Positions 50,301-61,381 of a stretch of 64,000 nucleotides of DNA are shown in pieces. The stretch lies in the NCBI GenBank assembly GCA_008360955.1, contig LUCM01004215.1, positions 310,001 through 374,000 on the forward strand. Reading direction: 5' to 3'. The notes below the pieces were generated by a model. The model saw only the letters and a list, made by a program, of their open reading frames with translations. It did not search any database and had not been told where the DNA came from. This stretch comes from Fasciolopsis buskii. Its lineage: Eukaryota; Platyhelminthes; Trematoda; Plagiorchiida; Fasciolidae. Each line of letters begins with the position of its first letter. Position 1 is the first letter of the stretch. The position numbers were made by a program, and so were the translations under genes.

Positions 50301-52833
50301 CTCTGGTATCGAGCAGACGGCCGAAATGTTATTCAACCAGTAAGTAGTGCTTAGTTCAATTTATGACCTCAAAGTGGAGTTGATTTGCAGGAAGGCCGTG
50401 TATGAACATTGTTTTTCAATTATACTTTCGTGAGACAGTCCATGATCCAGTGAGTCGAACCCCGGTTATTATTTCACTTGTGGTATGTTTCATAATGAAT
50501 GTAGCTCGGGAGCTGAAGTAAACTTAATAACAGAAATGTAATCAGGTATCGACAGATAACCTTTTTAAGTGCGTGGATAATTAGTTCTTCCTTCATCGAG
50601 TTCAAAGCCGGTTATAAAACATTAAAAAATGTCTTGGAAGAGTTCCAGCAAAATTCCTGATTAGGCGCTTCTTTAAAATCTGTTTACCCCTATCACTAGC
50701 TCTAGCATCTTCTGACGGTCTTCTTGATTGTAGCTCAGCCCTACTCCGCCTAACCAAACGAAGACGATCAAACTGGCCTCTGGTCGGCCAACACGACCTT
50801 CACTAATCCATCGATCTAAATCAAACGATTGATGTCGGTTTGTTTAAGTAGGGCTCATCTGCCAACTGCCTCCGCCTAACATGCAAACACTTCATGCAAA
50901 GCCCGTTTTTGTCCTTGAGCTTGTCACACAAATCGGACCACTTTTAGTGTATCCGCCGCCTAGGCCGCTTAGTTGATTCCGTGTTTGTCCGCTGGCTTGC
51001 AATCGATCTAACCCTAAACCCGCGCTGTTAACATGGTGCCAAAGCGGCTTTCCAACCAGTTCTGTCATTCCGGCGATGGTCGTGCGTCGAATTAGTATGA
51101 CTCATTTCACCGAAACAAAGTGATTTTGCACTTTTGGCATCAGTACGCAGACTCTGAATATTGTGGTAAGAAGCTGAGTCGGGAAAAGTGCAGCACACTA
51201 AAGTCCGTACCAGTCAGAACAACTTACAGGTTAGTCTAACAACTCGTAGGTAGAATGTGCTTTTCATTTTAATTCCAGTTTATTGTTCATTGTGCAGGTC
51301 CATATTCGCGTGAAATAGTAAAATAAACTTTGTCGATGCCTAGGTCGAATGATAAAATACATCCGTTTTATGATGCTGATGAATTGTCTCACAAGGGACA
51401 ATGCGTATGACCCCAAAGGGTTGGTCCAGCCGGAAATTTTTAGCAATCCATGTGCTTTCCCTTACTGGTATGGCATAACCTGCAGACACCCACCGTGAAC
51501 CGTCTGCGCTCAGAACATCGCTTCGTGGTGGACGACCGGCTTCCGCAATCTCCTTTGCCTTCCTGGAATGAAACAGTACCACGTAATGAGGTTCGTCTGC
51601 GCGAGAAGTCCATTAAAGCTTTACATCCTATGGATAGGAGATATTCAACTACACAACAAAGCGAGCCTATCGAACCGCGGGAGAATTTTCGGGAGTCCTC
51701 ACTGGGACCGCTCACTTCCAACAGCCATGGTAGCAGCAATGATAATGGTACGAACGGTGTTACCGGTGTGGCATCTAAATTCTCATGGATCGGGCGTGCA
51801 TTGAGTCAACTATCACTGTCGGACTGGACGACTCGACCTCGGGGTGATTCTAAACCCGAGACGAAACGAGTCGACGGCGTAGTCCCGGAGATATATGGAC
51901 GCCTAAGTCCACCCATCAATGGGACGAAAAATTTTTCAGCTATGATTCGCCGACCGTTTCGAAGAAAGGCTACTACACCCGGCCCCGGCCCAGCCGTTTA
52001 TTCACCGAACGCATCTTTTGATGTGGCCACACCAGCCAATCGATGTCTCAGTCTGATGCATTTGAACGGCTCAAGTGATATTTCATGTGATGAATCGGAC
52101 CGCGAGAGAGGTCGGATTAAGAAACCTACACAACTGGATGGAGACAGGAAAAACAGCATTTCGTTCGTTCGCAAAGTTTCGCATGACCAATCTCTGGAGA
52201 GGATGAACCGACAATTGAAGGACCGTAGTTTATCCGTGGTGAGTTTGTATTCACACATTCCTGTTGAACAATGATATTATTCTGATGGCACTGAGTGATA
52301 ATACTCTACACAGTGCAGATCAATGAATCTGGGAAGGTTTGATCAGGCGACAGAGTTAGTCAATTATTGAATCGAATTATGAGCTGACATCTTGGCTATT
52401 TACCAAGTGTTCAACATTTCTCGCAACCCAACTACGATCTCATGAATGGTTTCTGTATTCCAACTACAACTGAAGTGCCGGAGTTTTCCCACACACTATA
52501 AATGAACTAAAAATCCAAGGGAAGGAAATGGATCAACTAACACTACTAAGATTAGCATTCCGTTAAGTTAGGTGTAACTGGTTCTTCCATTACAAAATAA
52601 TCGTATACTGCATACAAAACTGATGTCATAGGGATTGCCATTTCTCATATATTTTTCTAAATCTCACTTTAATGTATTCAGCCGTTTGGCGTGGTGAAGT
52701 TTCTCAAACGTGATTTAGGCCTGAGTTGTGCTGCCTCGCATGATGCGAATGATCTTGCCGTCTAAAGGAATACTAAGTATCCGTTTATTTTCTTGCCTTT
52801 TAGGAATACAAAATAAATCTCCAACTAAACTGA
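46759..52833 (+). CDS. Spliced gene, coiled-coil and Ser/Arg-rich protein of unknown family (whole model)
   Basis: Four proposed coding exons: 46759-47385, 49658-49966, 51486-52238 and 52804-52833. They contain 627, 309, 753 and 30 nt, so every intron is in phase 0 and the frame stays open for about 572 codons. The three large exons have consensus donors (GTAAGT, GTAAGT, GTGAGT) and acceptors ending GCACAG, CTGCAG and TTTTAG. Residues 49-69 are acidic (Asp/Glu/Ser). Residues 92-110 are Gln/Leu-rich. A short coiled coil (about 198-239) crosses the exon 1/2 junction, which itself supports the join. Residues 313-563 are basic, Ser/Pro-rich and probably disordered, with RKNS- and RKVS-type kinase sites. 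There is no signal peptide or membrane segment, so a cytoplasmic or nuclear scaffold-like role is only inference. I do not recognise a family. Exon 4 is the weak part of the model. Confidence 0.72.
47386..49657 (+). other. Intron 1 (2272 nt)
   Basis: The intron has GT..AG borders. Apart from a short CA tract at about 48647-48659 I see no gene or recognisable repeat inside. Small open frames (up to 104 codons on either strand) are within chance. Confidence 0.6.
49658..49966 (+). CDS. Exon 2 of the coiled-coil protein gene
   Basis: The acceptor is a pyrimidine-rich tract ending GTGCACAG at 49657. The donor is GTCCGG|GTAAGT at 49967. The 309-nt exon (residues 210-312) opens with ECLKCENDRIKHELEKA, which continues the heptad pattern from the end of exon 1 (NQLLEEINRKA). 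It then becomes polar and basic and ends in a second helical piece, SLDRAVNRLSEVR. Phase is 0 at both ends, matching its neighbours. Confidence 0.78.
49967..51485 (+). other. Intron 2 (1519 nt)
   Basis: The intron has GT..AG borders. The part at about 50700-51020 is noticeably C-rich and contains the phrase CTCCGCCTAAC twice (near 50745 and 50870), which suggests an old inserted repeat. No open frame is worth annotating. Confidence 0.55.
51486..52238 (+). CDS. Exon 3 of the coiled-coil protein gene
   Basis: The acceptor ends AACCTGCAG at 51485 and the donor is TCCGTG|GTGAGT at 52239. The exon has 753 nt (residues 313-563) in phase 0 at both ends. The protein is basic and rich in Ser, Pro, Arg and Asn. 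Landmarks are a Trp-containing amphipathic stretch SKFSWIGRALSQLSLSDW at about 410-427, an arginine cluster RRPFRRK at about 467-473, a PGPGP turn just after it, and RKNS/RKVS sites at about 533-544. No catalytic motif is visible. An open frame of about 274 codons in this AT-rich window is unlikely by chance. Confidence 0.78.
52239..52803 (+). other. Proposed intron 3 (565 nt)
   Basis: The donor GTGAGT is clear and the acceptor TTTTAG is good. Nothing recognisable lies inside. The boundary on the 3' side depends on whether exon 4 is real. Confidence 0.4.
52804..52833 (+). CDS. Possible terminal exon 4 of the coiled-coil protein gene
   Basis: A strong pyrimidine tract (TTTATTTTCTTGCCTTTTAG) ends at 52803. 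In phase 0 it is followed by nine codons, EYKINLQLN, and a TGA at 52831. An AATAAA signal lies about 160 bases further on. The exon is very short and not conserved-looking, so this is a best guess. An alternative acceptor ending CAGTGCAG at 52318 would give INESGKV and a stop. The true 3' part could also lie further downstream. Confidence 0.4.
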   Translation, partial: EYKINLQLN

Positions 52834-52992
52834 GCTAGGATCCGGTAGTGAAGAATTAACATAAGTCCCGATTGATAATCTAATGAGAACTAGACGACGA
52901 AGAAAAAATTCATTGCTCAAAAGCTTACTAAAACCATCAAAATATGAGTACTCCACTCTGACTGTCAACAGAATAAGCCCACTTATCAGTTC

Positions 52993-52998
52993 AATAAA
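52993..52998 (+). terminator. Candidate polyadenylation signal AATAAA
   Basis: A canonical AATAAA lies about 160 bases after the proposed stop codon of the coiled-coil gene. The hexamer is common in AT-rich DNA, so this is supporting evidence only. Confidence 0.3.
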
Positions 52999-55900
52999 CC
53001 GATCGTCAAAATGGCTAACTGGGTTAACGTGAAACATTTTCGTTGAGACTTGTATACTAGTGGCCTAGTAATTGCACGATACGCTGTTTCAATTGGATCA
53101 ATATGCTGTTTAGTTCTAGCTATAACGGATCCTAAAGCCATCCTTCGCTGATGCATTGTGGTTGGGCACCAAGGAATATCATTACTTACTAAGTTCAGCT
53201 AACTGCATTCCCCTAATCAAAATCGTATATTTTCGATCACGCCTGACCGGATCTGCGCAAACTGTAACCAAATAGAAAAGGACGAATATTTTTTTTCCTG
53301 GATTCCATGGTGCTAGTAAAATAGCTTCAGAAAACCGTTCGAAAAAATCTTGAAACGCTTGTTTGTTTACTGATCATTGAGTAGATTTTTGGATAATTTT
53401 TCCGTAAGTGCCATTCATGCGTGTGTAAATTTGAATATCTCACTGCGCAGTGTCTTTTCCATCAAATATTATATTGCGCCACAACAGAATTGTTTTATCA
53501 ACTAAACTGAGTAAGGGGTCCAACCATCTTAATTAATCATAGTATACCATTCCATGTTTATGCGAGCTCTGGTTTGGAAAAATGGTAGGATGATTGAAAG
53601 TTTCTCAACATGTTCACATTCCAATGGACAGTTGCAGAAATCTGTTTTGAATAGTGTTTCCCATATGGCTAGTTTCTGAACAGCTGTTACAACCTACTGC
53701 TCAATGCACCACGGCCTACATGCGTCGATCGGACCAGGGCACGTTTTTCTTCGGACGAAATGATCAAGTAATTTCCTTATTAATACACAAAACTCGATTA
53801 TAAGCAGCACGCTGACAACAAAGACATCTGCGTGTTGCACATTCCGCCCAGTGTCGCAGGTCGTTCTCGTGAAATGCGTTCCTACCGTGACATCCGCTTG
53901 GGTGGAATAAATGTGGGACGACGGGTGACATGACCGTGCAAAGCAGTGATAAATTTTGTGCCACATTGTTACCGTATAAGCAAATCAACAGCGGACATCT
54001 ATCGATGAGTTTCCGTGTTGTACGATATCACTCGCTCGACCGTCAATTACGCTGTCGGTAAAGTCAGTCAAATCGGGGTAACAAACGGCTACAGGTAACA
54101 ATTAGGCAAACAAATAAAAGGTACAGTAAATCTAAATTCTGACAATGCGTTTGGCGGTGTTGAAAGATTGGTTGTTTGCGCAAAGTGACTGTCACAAGTC
54201 ACCCTAAAATAATGATACGTGCTACCAACGTTTCAATGCCGAGCAGCAAGACGAAATCGGTGCAGTTGCCAAAAAATGCGTTCACCTGTTTTGTCGTGCA
54301 AATAAACCCAGAATCTCTTCCAAACATTTTTTGTGACATGGTGTGAAAAATCCATACATTCTAGTGAAAAACCACCTCGAAAATGGCTTCGTATGAAAGT
54401 TAACTTAATGCGTCAAATTAGTGAAGTAGGAACTCTTTGAGGCAAATTTCTGAAGGTGTTTTAGCGAGTTCGATCAATCCGTTGGCAACTAGCAAGCCAT
54501 GATAGTTCTCCAATTAAAAACAACGTTACTTATTAGAAGTTATTTCAATGATCTTACAACGGAGCAGCAAAACCTTACCTGTTTAATAAGGGTAAATGCT
54601 TAAAAACACCACTCAACAAAACCAAACGTGTCAGATGCTATTTTACTCTGTTTGTTCCAAGGCGGGCCCAAGCATATTACGGGGAATCGATCGCAACGAC
54701 AGAAAAACTGTCAAATTTAGTCAACGATAGTAGGGCGAGCCTCCATATCAATCTAGTCCACGAGATTACTCTAAGCGACGGTTAGAGAAATAGGTGATAT
54801 GGCTCAGTGTCGCAGTCGGTATCGTTTTTGTAATCCAATTATTTTCTCTTCAATTTAAAGATTTTCAGTTGATCATGCACTGTTTCTCGGTCTAGTTTTC
54901 TTTTGAAATAGATAGTGCAATGTTAATGACTGTACCATCTGAGGCTGAAACTGAAAATATCACTCTGGTCTAGGCCCCAGGTCTTCCCATTCTAATCATT
55001 TTTTCGGTCATTTGAATGAATCATCTTCCAGATCTTTCCACAACGAAATTCGACACATGCAGAAATCCTTTGAGCAGATGTTCGCGGCCACATCATACTA
55101 TTCAGCCTGCACCGTTATCACGGTAAATAAAACCAATAATCGATCGATACTTCCAGTACCACAAGCAAAAATACAATTTTCACTATAGGAAGGACTGGAT
55201 TAGTCAATACAATTGTCGATCTCACTCATGTTAGTTCATTAATGCTTTCAGTGAATCCGACACATGGAGCGGTACCTTACATTTAGCTGAACGTGCCGTG
55301 TTAACCGCAGGATTCGACCCAGACGAATTTTGTTTGCTTTCAGTGCGAAAACAGAAACTAATCCATCAGCTGATGTGAAAGAGATGGCGTGCACATTTTA
55401 CTTTCGCAGTTCACGCGATCATGTCATATTGAAACAAGATGTCATTTGAGCCACATTTCATCCAGCGCCATTTATTTCATTCACGAATATTTTAGCAAGC
55501 TAAATGTGAGTGAGCCGCGCTCGATGCGTGTGCATAGTTTGCAGTGAATTCATGTGCTTCTCGAAAGCCAATGGGATAGTAGCTTTATCCCGAAATAGGA
55601 ATTGCTGGCGTGAAAACTTTTAGTCTACCTGCCTCAGGTTTTTCTCATATCTGTCAGACGATTATCAAGGTTTGGAGATTCGTGAACAGCTGGCCGTTAC
55701 CGGCGAATATGTGCATAAATTCTGACTCCTAATACCCTTCTATGTCGATGAATATCGGTCTAAACAGATCGCAGAAAGAAAGCTCGAAGGACTGTTCAGT
55801 GTATTGCAGTTCTCGCACTCTAGATTATAAACTGAATTTTCCTTGCGGATAATAGTCAACAAACAAATGAAGCTATTCATGCGGTCATGGTTCATTTTTC

Positions 55901-56134
55901 CATGTTACGATGCACCGGCGTTTTACCTAATCCGTGAGAATACAGATGCAATGTTTAAGGGCAATTTCTACGAATACCGAAGTAATGCATACAAGATCCC
56001 CATTTTACTTCAAGTTGGCGAGCCAGACAATCCTCAACAGCCGATAAAGCAGGTTTATATAAGGGCGATTTGTCAGATCAATCACTTGACAGTCAACCGA
56101 GAGTATCACGGGGTATTCTTTGTCAACTCTTTTC

Positions 56135-56170
56135 CTCTCTCTCTCTCTCTCTCTCTCTGTCTCTGACTCT
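56135..56170 (+). repeat. CT dinucleotide microsatellite
   Basis: About 12 uninterrupted CT units followed by a diverged GTCTCTGACTCTCTG continuation. Confidence 0.85.
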
Positions 56171-57189
56171 CTGACATTTCAATTCGCCGAAAATCCATGA
56201 TCTTATTCCCATTCTGGCACTACGTTCAATTATCCAGACGTCAAGCAAGGATAAAGATTAATGAATAAAACAGAAGTCTCCACCTTGTATGAGTCATGGG
56301 GAAATTTGACATATCATTTATTATCTGAGGCTGTCGGATTCCTGGAACGCAATTTGAAACACCAATTAATCTAGTAAAAGTATTGAAAAGACATCTTTAC
56401 CAAACCAAATGATCATTTGCATCTCGAATTCTGAACGCTTGGTAGAAAATTCAGTGTTATGACAGTTAACATTGTGGCGTTTTGGCGTGTCCGGTGTTGT
56501 TTTTCCAACGGACAGCTCCACAGCTATCTGAGGAACCCCTTTGGAAGTAATACTAATCATCGTCATACCGTTGATTAAAAAACTGAACAGGTGAGCGTTG
56601 AAACTGTTTGATTTTAAATGCGTGTAAGAAAGATGAGAGTGACACTGTAAAAAATGATGGTATCTTGCTGAAACTGATTAGATTTCCGGTAGGTGTCTCC
56701 CACAGGAAAATCAGAAATTTCGAAGAAGTTCACTTTCGAAATTTGTTTTTTTTTCCAGGCAAAACATAACGGACTGCCAAAATTGTGGCGTAAGCGGGAA
56801 ACGGACGGGAATCCTGGTGTGTATCCTTTTGACACGGACTGGCAATGCTGACATGACGAGTCCCCACCGCGCTGCACCTTCGAAGTACACAAACATAGGT
56901 GCACCTTGCTGGTTGAAACCAAATCACCGAATGCTTTCCCATTGCCAATTCTGCGCAAGCTTCCCCTATTTATTTTATCTACTCGAATTATTCAGCGAAA
57001 ACTTCCAAAGAAGCCGCTTTTCCGATAGGCAAAAATTAGAAATATCCTAGATGCCTTGATCACTTTGGCCTCACTTTTTCTTTTTGCATGTTTTTTTGCC
57101 TAAAACGGTCCTTTCGCGTCCTTTCAGCGAATCAAATGGCAACCGTTGTTGTACATAGTCTGCAAAACTTTGGACTAGGATTTCCCCCG

Positions 57190-57207
57190 CACACACACAC
57201 ACACACC
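57190..57207 (+). repeat. CA dinucleotide microsatellite
   Basis: Eight to nine CA units; a shorter CACACACA lies at about 57283-57290. Confidence 0.8.
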
Positions 57208-57682
57208 TTCTGCTGACCTTTTAACAAGAAATTTCTGATCACTTTTTTCTTGTTTTTAGTCATTTTAATGCTTGTGAACCCCCACACACACAGGACAAAG
57301 CAAATCACATTGAACGCGTGCATACCCGTGAAATTTGTTTCACTTGTTCGATTCCCGGTAAAATCTGATACTGAAGAGACTTTGTCAATTTTTTCATCCC
57401 AAAAGAAGTTCGAAATTCTATTCAGTGATAACTTCTGTTTTACAGTTACGATAAAACTGGTCAGCAGAATCACATTTATGAATAACAAGTGTAAACAGAT
57501 CAACTATCCAATTGAATATAACAGTTGTGATCCGCGGTTGTTTTTTTTAAATTAGCCACAGCTGGTTTATGTGACCAAGGGACCATCAGAATCTAATGAT
57601 GAGTTGGTAATAATAATGGGATAAAAAATGCTAGTGATCAAGACAGTAACTTTTATCTTTTTGCTTCCTTTTTTGTGAAGTA

Positions 57683-57821
57683 CCAAAGTACATAATTCTT
57701 AGGAAGGGGTCACGGCAATCAGGGAACTGAAAAATGGGGAGGTTGACCGGCGGTAAGAAGATGAGGATCCGGGACCTTCGCGTCCCAACGCGACGACGTT
57801 ATCCGCTTGACCACCGCCGGT
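57683..57821 (-). mobile_element. tRNA-derived SINE with cloverleaf-like head
   Basis: Minus strand, head at 57821-57746. It begins ACCGGCGGT and ends ACCGCCGGT, a 9-base perfect inverted repeat resembling an extended acceptor stem. Inside are a box-A-like TGGTCAAGCGGATAACG, an anticodon-arm-like hairpin TCGCG-TTGGGA-CGCGA (six-base loop) and a damaged T arm GGTCCCGGATCC. The body follows, with CCGTGACCCCTTCCTAAG. The damaged T arm and the six-base loop argue against a functional tRNA. The body shares its motif with the element at 8.4-8.6 kb. Confidence 0.5.
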
Positions 57822-59514
57822 TTTTCGTTAGATTTTGAAGGCGATGGACTGTTACGTGCTGCCTGATCGTTCCTTGAACTTCAGTCTGTGAGCAACGAAG
57901 TCATAACCGTTTGCCCAGAGATTTATGAACAGGCTTCTTTCAGTGGATCCAGGTAGCACCCATCCAATGTGCACTTATTAGGATTCCAAACGAATGAAAT
58001 CGTCGTGAATTGCTGCCGCTGTTTCTACCGGTTTTAGATGAATGTTATTTTTGTACCATTTGTGGCTAAGAGATCCTATCGCACTCCCTAATGCCAAAAT
58101 TAGTATCTTATTGGGTAGTGTGTAGAACATGCAACATAATTACAAAGCAACAAGTAGTACGCTTTTGAAGTTCTTTGTTTATCTCTCTTCATATTTCTTA
58201 CAGCAAAAATATAACAATATATGCTTCTAATGTTGCTAACCCCTAAAATTCAACAAATGATCGCAGTTGTGAGATCCGAATAAACGCCTGATTTCCCATT
58301 GGTCCTGATTCTCAAATGAATATTTCATTATGAATATACATTACAAGTGCTGCAATATGGAGCTTGTCGGACGGAGGAGTACGAAGGACGTGGACCAAAT
58401 TTATGTGTATCAAATCGATTGTGCTTTCTGGAGTTTTTGGTCATAGACTGGCCCATTAATTTTAGTGCATATAGAGGACTGAATGTAGTTTGCCTGGACC
58501 TAGTTATGTTTAAAATGTTAGGATACGGATACAAATACTGAATAGTCCTGTTGTGGAGACACCTTGAAAATCCAAACGATCAGTGATAAACCTAGACAGG
58601 GATTGATCATTTGGATGGAAAGTTCGCGAATCACCAACTCTCCCTCAGCAAATTACTGCCCCACTAAGGCATCTTTTCCATAGCCGCGATATTCTTTCAG
58701 AAATAGTGTGTATTGGTGGTACAGCAACTAAATGAAGCTAGGTTACTATTATTTGGTATTCACCGCACATTGATAGATAATGTTTGTTCTCGAACCTGAT
58801 CAAAGATCAACCTGGATTTACCATAGTTAAATGCTCTGATCACATGCACACAGGCACATCGGTCTGGATGTCGAAACTGGGTAAAAGTCTGTTTATGAAC
58901 ATCGGTTTAAATATTTTTCGAAAAATGGCTCTAGTTCTAGTTACGATTCTTATTGTTAGGTCATTTTCCCAACTTCGCGATGCGTATACACTCACAAGTT
59001 TGAGAAGGAGGGGTAATGCATGACCACTAGTGATCCTACAATAATTGCAGACTGTATCAATAAGTTAATGTTTTAGATACTAAGAAAAACATTTTTATCA
59101 CCTTAATTTATTTACTATTTAATTGTCATTATGTGCTAAACCTTCTGATACCTAGAAATGAAATTAACCCACTGCCGTCTGAGAGTGTATAAATTGCAGC
59201 CACCGGTCACCTAGTTTCAAACTTGTGTTAACTGCCGCACAATGAGATAATGATTTCAATTGAAAGATGGAGTACAAAAACGATTGAAAGGAAATAACTC
59301 AATGGGTAATTCAAGCCAATGAACCTGATTGGGTCGGAGTAAATTGCGACTCCGTGTTACCGAATCCACTGTTTCTCAATGAGGACAATGTTTTATATTA
59401 GTAATTCGAATTATTGTATTGCGTTGAATTGCATTGTACAAATTCTGCGCACAATAAATAATGTCCAATTTCAGTCAAAAGTGCCAAAGAAATAAAAGCA
59501 AAAACATAATAAAT
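57822..59514. other. Non-genic stretch
   Basis: AT-rich sequence with no recognised element, ending at the 3' end of the minus-strand LINE. Confidence 0.45.
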
Positions 59515-61381
59515 GAACAAATAATAATAGATTGCTTAGGAATTCGGCTGAGACACGATCACGATGTGTCAAGATACCCTCTAAATATGGAACAGTGAAG
59601 TTCCTACAGATATTGATTCTAGAGGGCATGGAACGATAAGCAAATCGTGTAAAAATATGAGGACGGTACTTTGAAAGATCGTTGTGCAGAGGATGCGTGG
59701 GATCAGAAGAAAATTTGTGAGCAAATTTCCCACATACTCATAAGTGCTGATCACAGAGAATAAGTGACGATTCAGTTAGTGGTACGAGAACACATGGCTA
59801 ATAATTGATAGCCCCGACGAAGAATTTTAAAGTCTTTTTCATGTAAGCCTAGAAAAATAACAGGAGAACAGTAAAGAAGGATTGGACAAACACACTGGTA
59901 TACAAATCGGGAGATGGTTCTTTGTTTCAACTTGTAGTGCCGAAACTTGCTAATTTGAAATGACAATCGTCAAAGAATCTCTACACAAGTAGAAATTTGA
60001 GAAGTCCGCTTCATAATTTTATCAATAGTAACTCCCAAATATTTTAGAGGATCAAACCTTGTAAGAATTTTGGAGTTGATGGAAGACGTTTCGGATGGGT
60101 AGTATGACCGCGAGGGAGAGAGAAGAGACATTCGGAACATTTAAATGTGTTGAAATTTAAACCAGCTCGTGCAGAGAAATCGTAAACAGAAGATAGGTTG
60201 TTGGAAAACTTTGAAAATCCTCGTTATTCGAAACGGCTTGAGAGGGGGCAACATCAGCGCACCTAAACACACAACAGGGGGAGCTAGTTGATAAGTCGCT
60301 GATGTGAGTAGAGGAGAGAAACGGTGAAAGAACAGCACCCTGCAGCATTTCTGAGTTTTGAAGTTTACCGTCCATTGGTGTGCACTGGGTGCTGTTAGTA
60401 AAGTAATCCGACAGCCATGATAATAAAGTTCTGGAATAATTAAATGTCTCCAGTTTGTGAAGTAGAAAAGACCGTGGGACAGAATCAAATGCCGACGAAT
60501 AGGTTAGAAAGGCGCAACGCACAGATTTCATTGATGCGTTTAAGGACTTACAAAGGTGGTGAATGGGGGAGGCGACCGCGTCCAAAGTGGACCAGTTAGA
60601 TTTATAGGCAAACTGAAAAGGGTTGTCATGTGGATATATGAAAGAACGCAGGCGCTTAGGTATAGCACGCTCTGTCATTTTAAGACCAGAAGATATTAAG
60701 GCGATGGGGTGGAAACGTTTTCCCAGGGCAGTGGAACTGCTAGGTTTAGGGATGGGAATGGTAGTGACGAGTCTCCAACAGTCAAGGATAGAAGACGAGC
60801 TTAATGATGAGTTAGTTAGAAGAGCAAATGCATCGGACAGAGCCACAGCACCATGCCTTGAAAGAGCTGAGTGCAGACTATCAAGACCAACCCCTGTGTT
60901 AATTTTAGTGGTACGCAGAAGGTCGACCACCGTCTCTCTAGAAACACTTGTAACTGTCATGTCATCACCATGTCCAAAATATGACCGGAATATAAGTGGA
61001 AGGATGGATGAAATCACGATTGATGCTGTCGACATCCGCAGAAGTTTTCGCATGTATCTACTTCCCACACAACAGTCGAATGCCTTGCCATAGGAATCGA
61101 TTATTGTTGCCACTGAAGTTTTATCTGGCGAATGTAGCATCGATGCGTTTGATTTCAGAATTTGTTAGGGTGTAAATGTACCGTACGCCTGAGTTACTAA
61201 GCGAATTGTAGAAATGCTCTTTAAATCTTCCTAGAGATTCCAATTTGCCTACTTGCACAGTATGCAAACAACGTTTTCGGTCAGATGAAATTGCTAACCA
61301 ATCTCTGGTGATTATGCAGGCTTCAAGGTGGCCCTTAAGATCGATACTGATGCCAGTAAACCGTTTCTAATTCTTTTTTTA
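59515..61381 (-). mobile_element. 5'-truncated, decayed non-LTR retrotransposon (LINE)
   Basis: Read on the minus strand, this 1.9-kb stretch shows the reverse-transcriptase and C-terminal parts of a LINE broken over several frames. From 61370 to 61085 one frame gives DLKGHLEACIITRDWLA and a helical linker before RT. The core RT frame follows at 61140-60157. Next comes FDPLKYLGVTIDK (about 60045) and SCVLPILLYCSPV-like text (VCPILLYCSPVIFLGL, about 59870). The C-terminal signature HPLHNDLSKYRP..RSMPSRIN..RNFTVPYL lies at about 59700-59550. There is no endonuclease domain, as in typical 5'-truncated insertions. The style is CR1/Jockey-like, but the clade cannot be fixed by eye. Frameshifts near 61135, 60170 and 59990 and internal stops make it non-functional. 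Confidence 0.85.
60157..61140 (-). pseudogene. Reverse-transcriptase fragment of the LINE, catalytic site destroyed
   Basis: A 327-codon open frame. RT landmarks appear in order: TTIPIPKP; FHPIALISSGLKMTERAI (family R is H here); FQFAYKSNWSTLDAVA; CAFLTYSSAFDSVPR (motif A); LLSWLSDYFTNSTQC; LQGAVLSPFLSSTHISDL (motif B); and VFRCADVAPSQAV (motif C). The first, catalytic aspartate of motif A is Thr (FLTYSSAFD instead of FLDxxxAFD). The YADD box has become CAD with one Asp missing. Either change should abolish polymerase activity. The frame lacks the upstream part, which continues in another frame beyond 61135. The 156-codon plus-strand frame opposite it is an antisense shadow. Confidence 0.85.

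Larger units (their letters stand above)
53000..57682. other. Non-genic stretch downstream of the coiled-coil gene
   Basis: Contains the CT and CA microsatellites at 56.1 and 57.2 kb. An exon-like piece at 55032-55122 has a CTTCCAG acceptor, 30 open codons and a GTAAAT donor, but its entry phase does not match exon 3 of the gene upstream. Confidence 0.4.

Noticed and set aside
55843..56166. 107-codon frame with plausible protein-like middle (MFKGNFYEYRSNAYKIP)
   Set aside because: The C-terminal third is the CT microsatellite, the donor-like site is poor, and no family is recognised.
60623..61093. 156-codon plus-strand open frame
   Set aside because: It is the antisense shadow of the LINE reverse-transcriptase frame.
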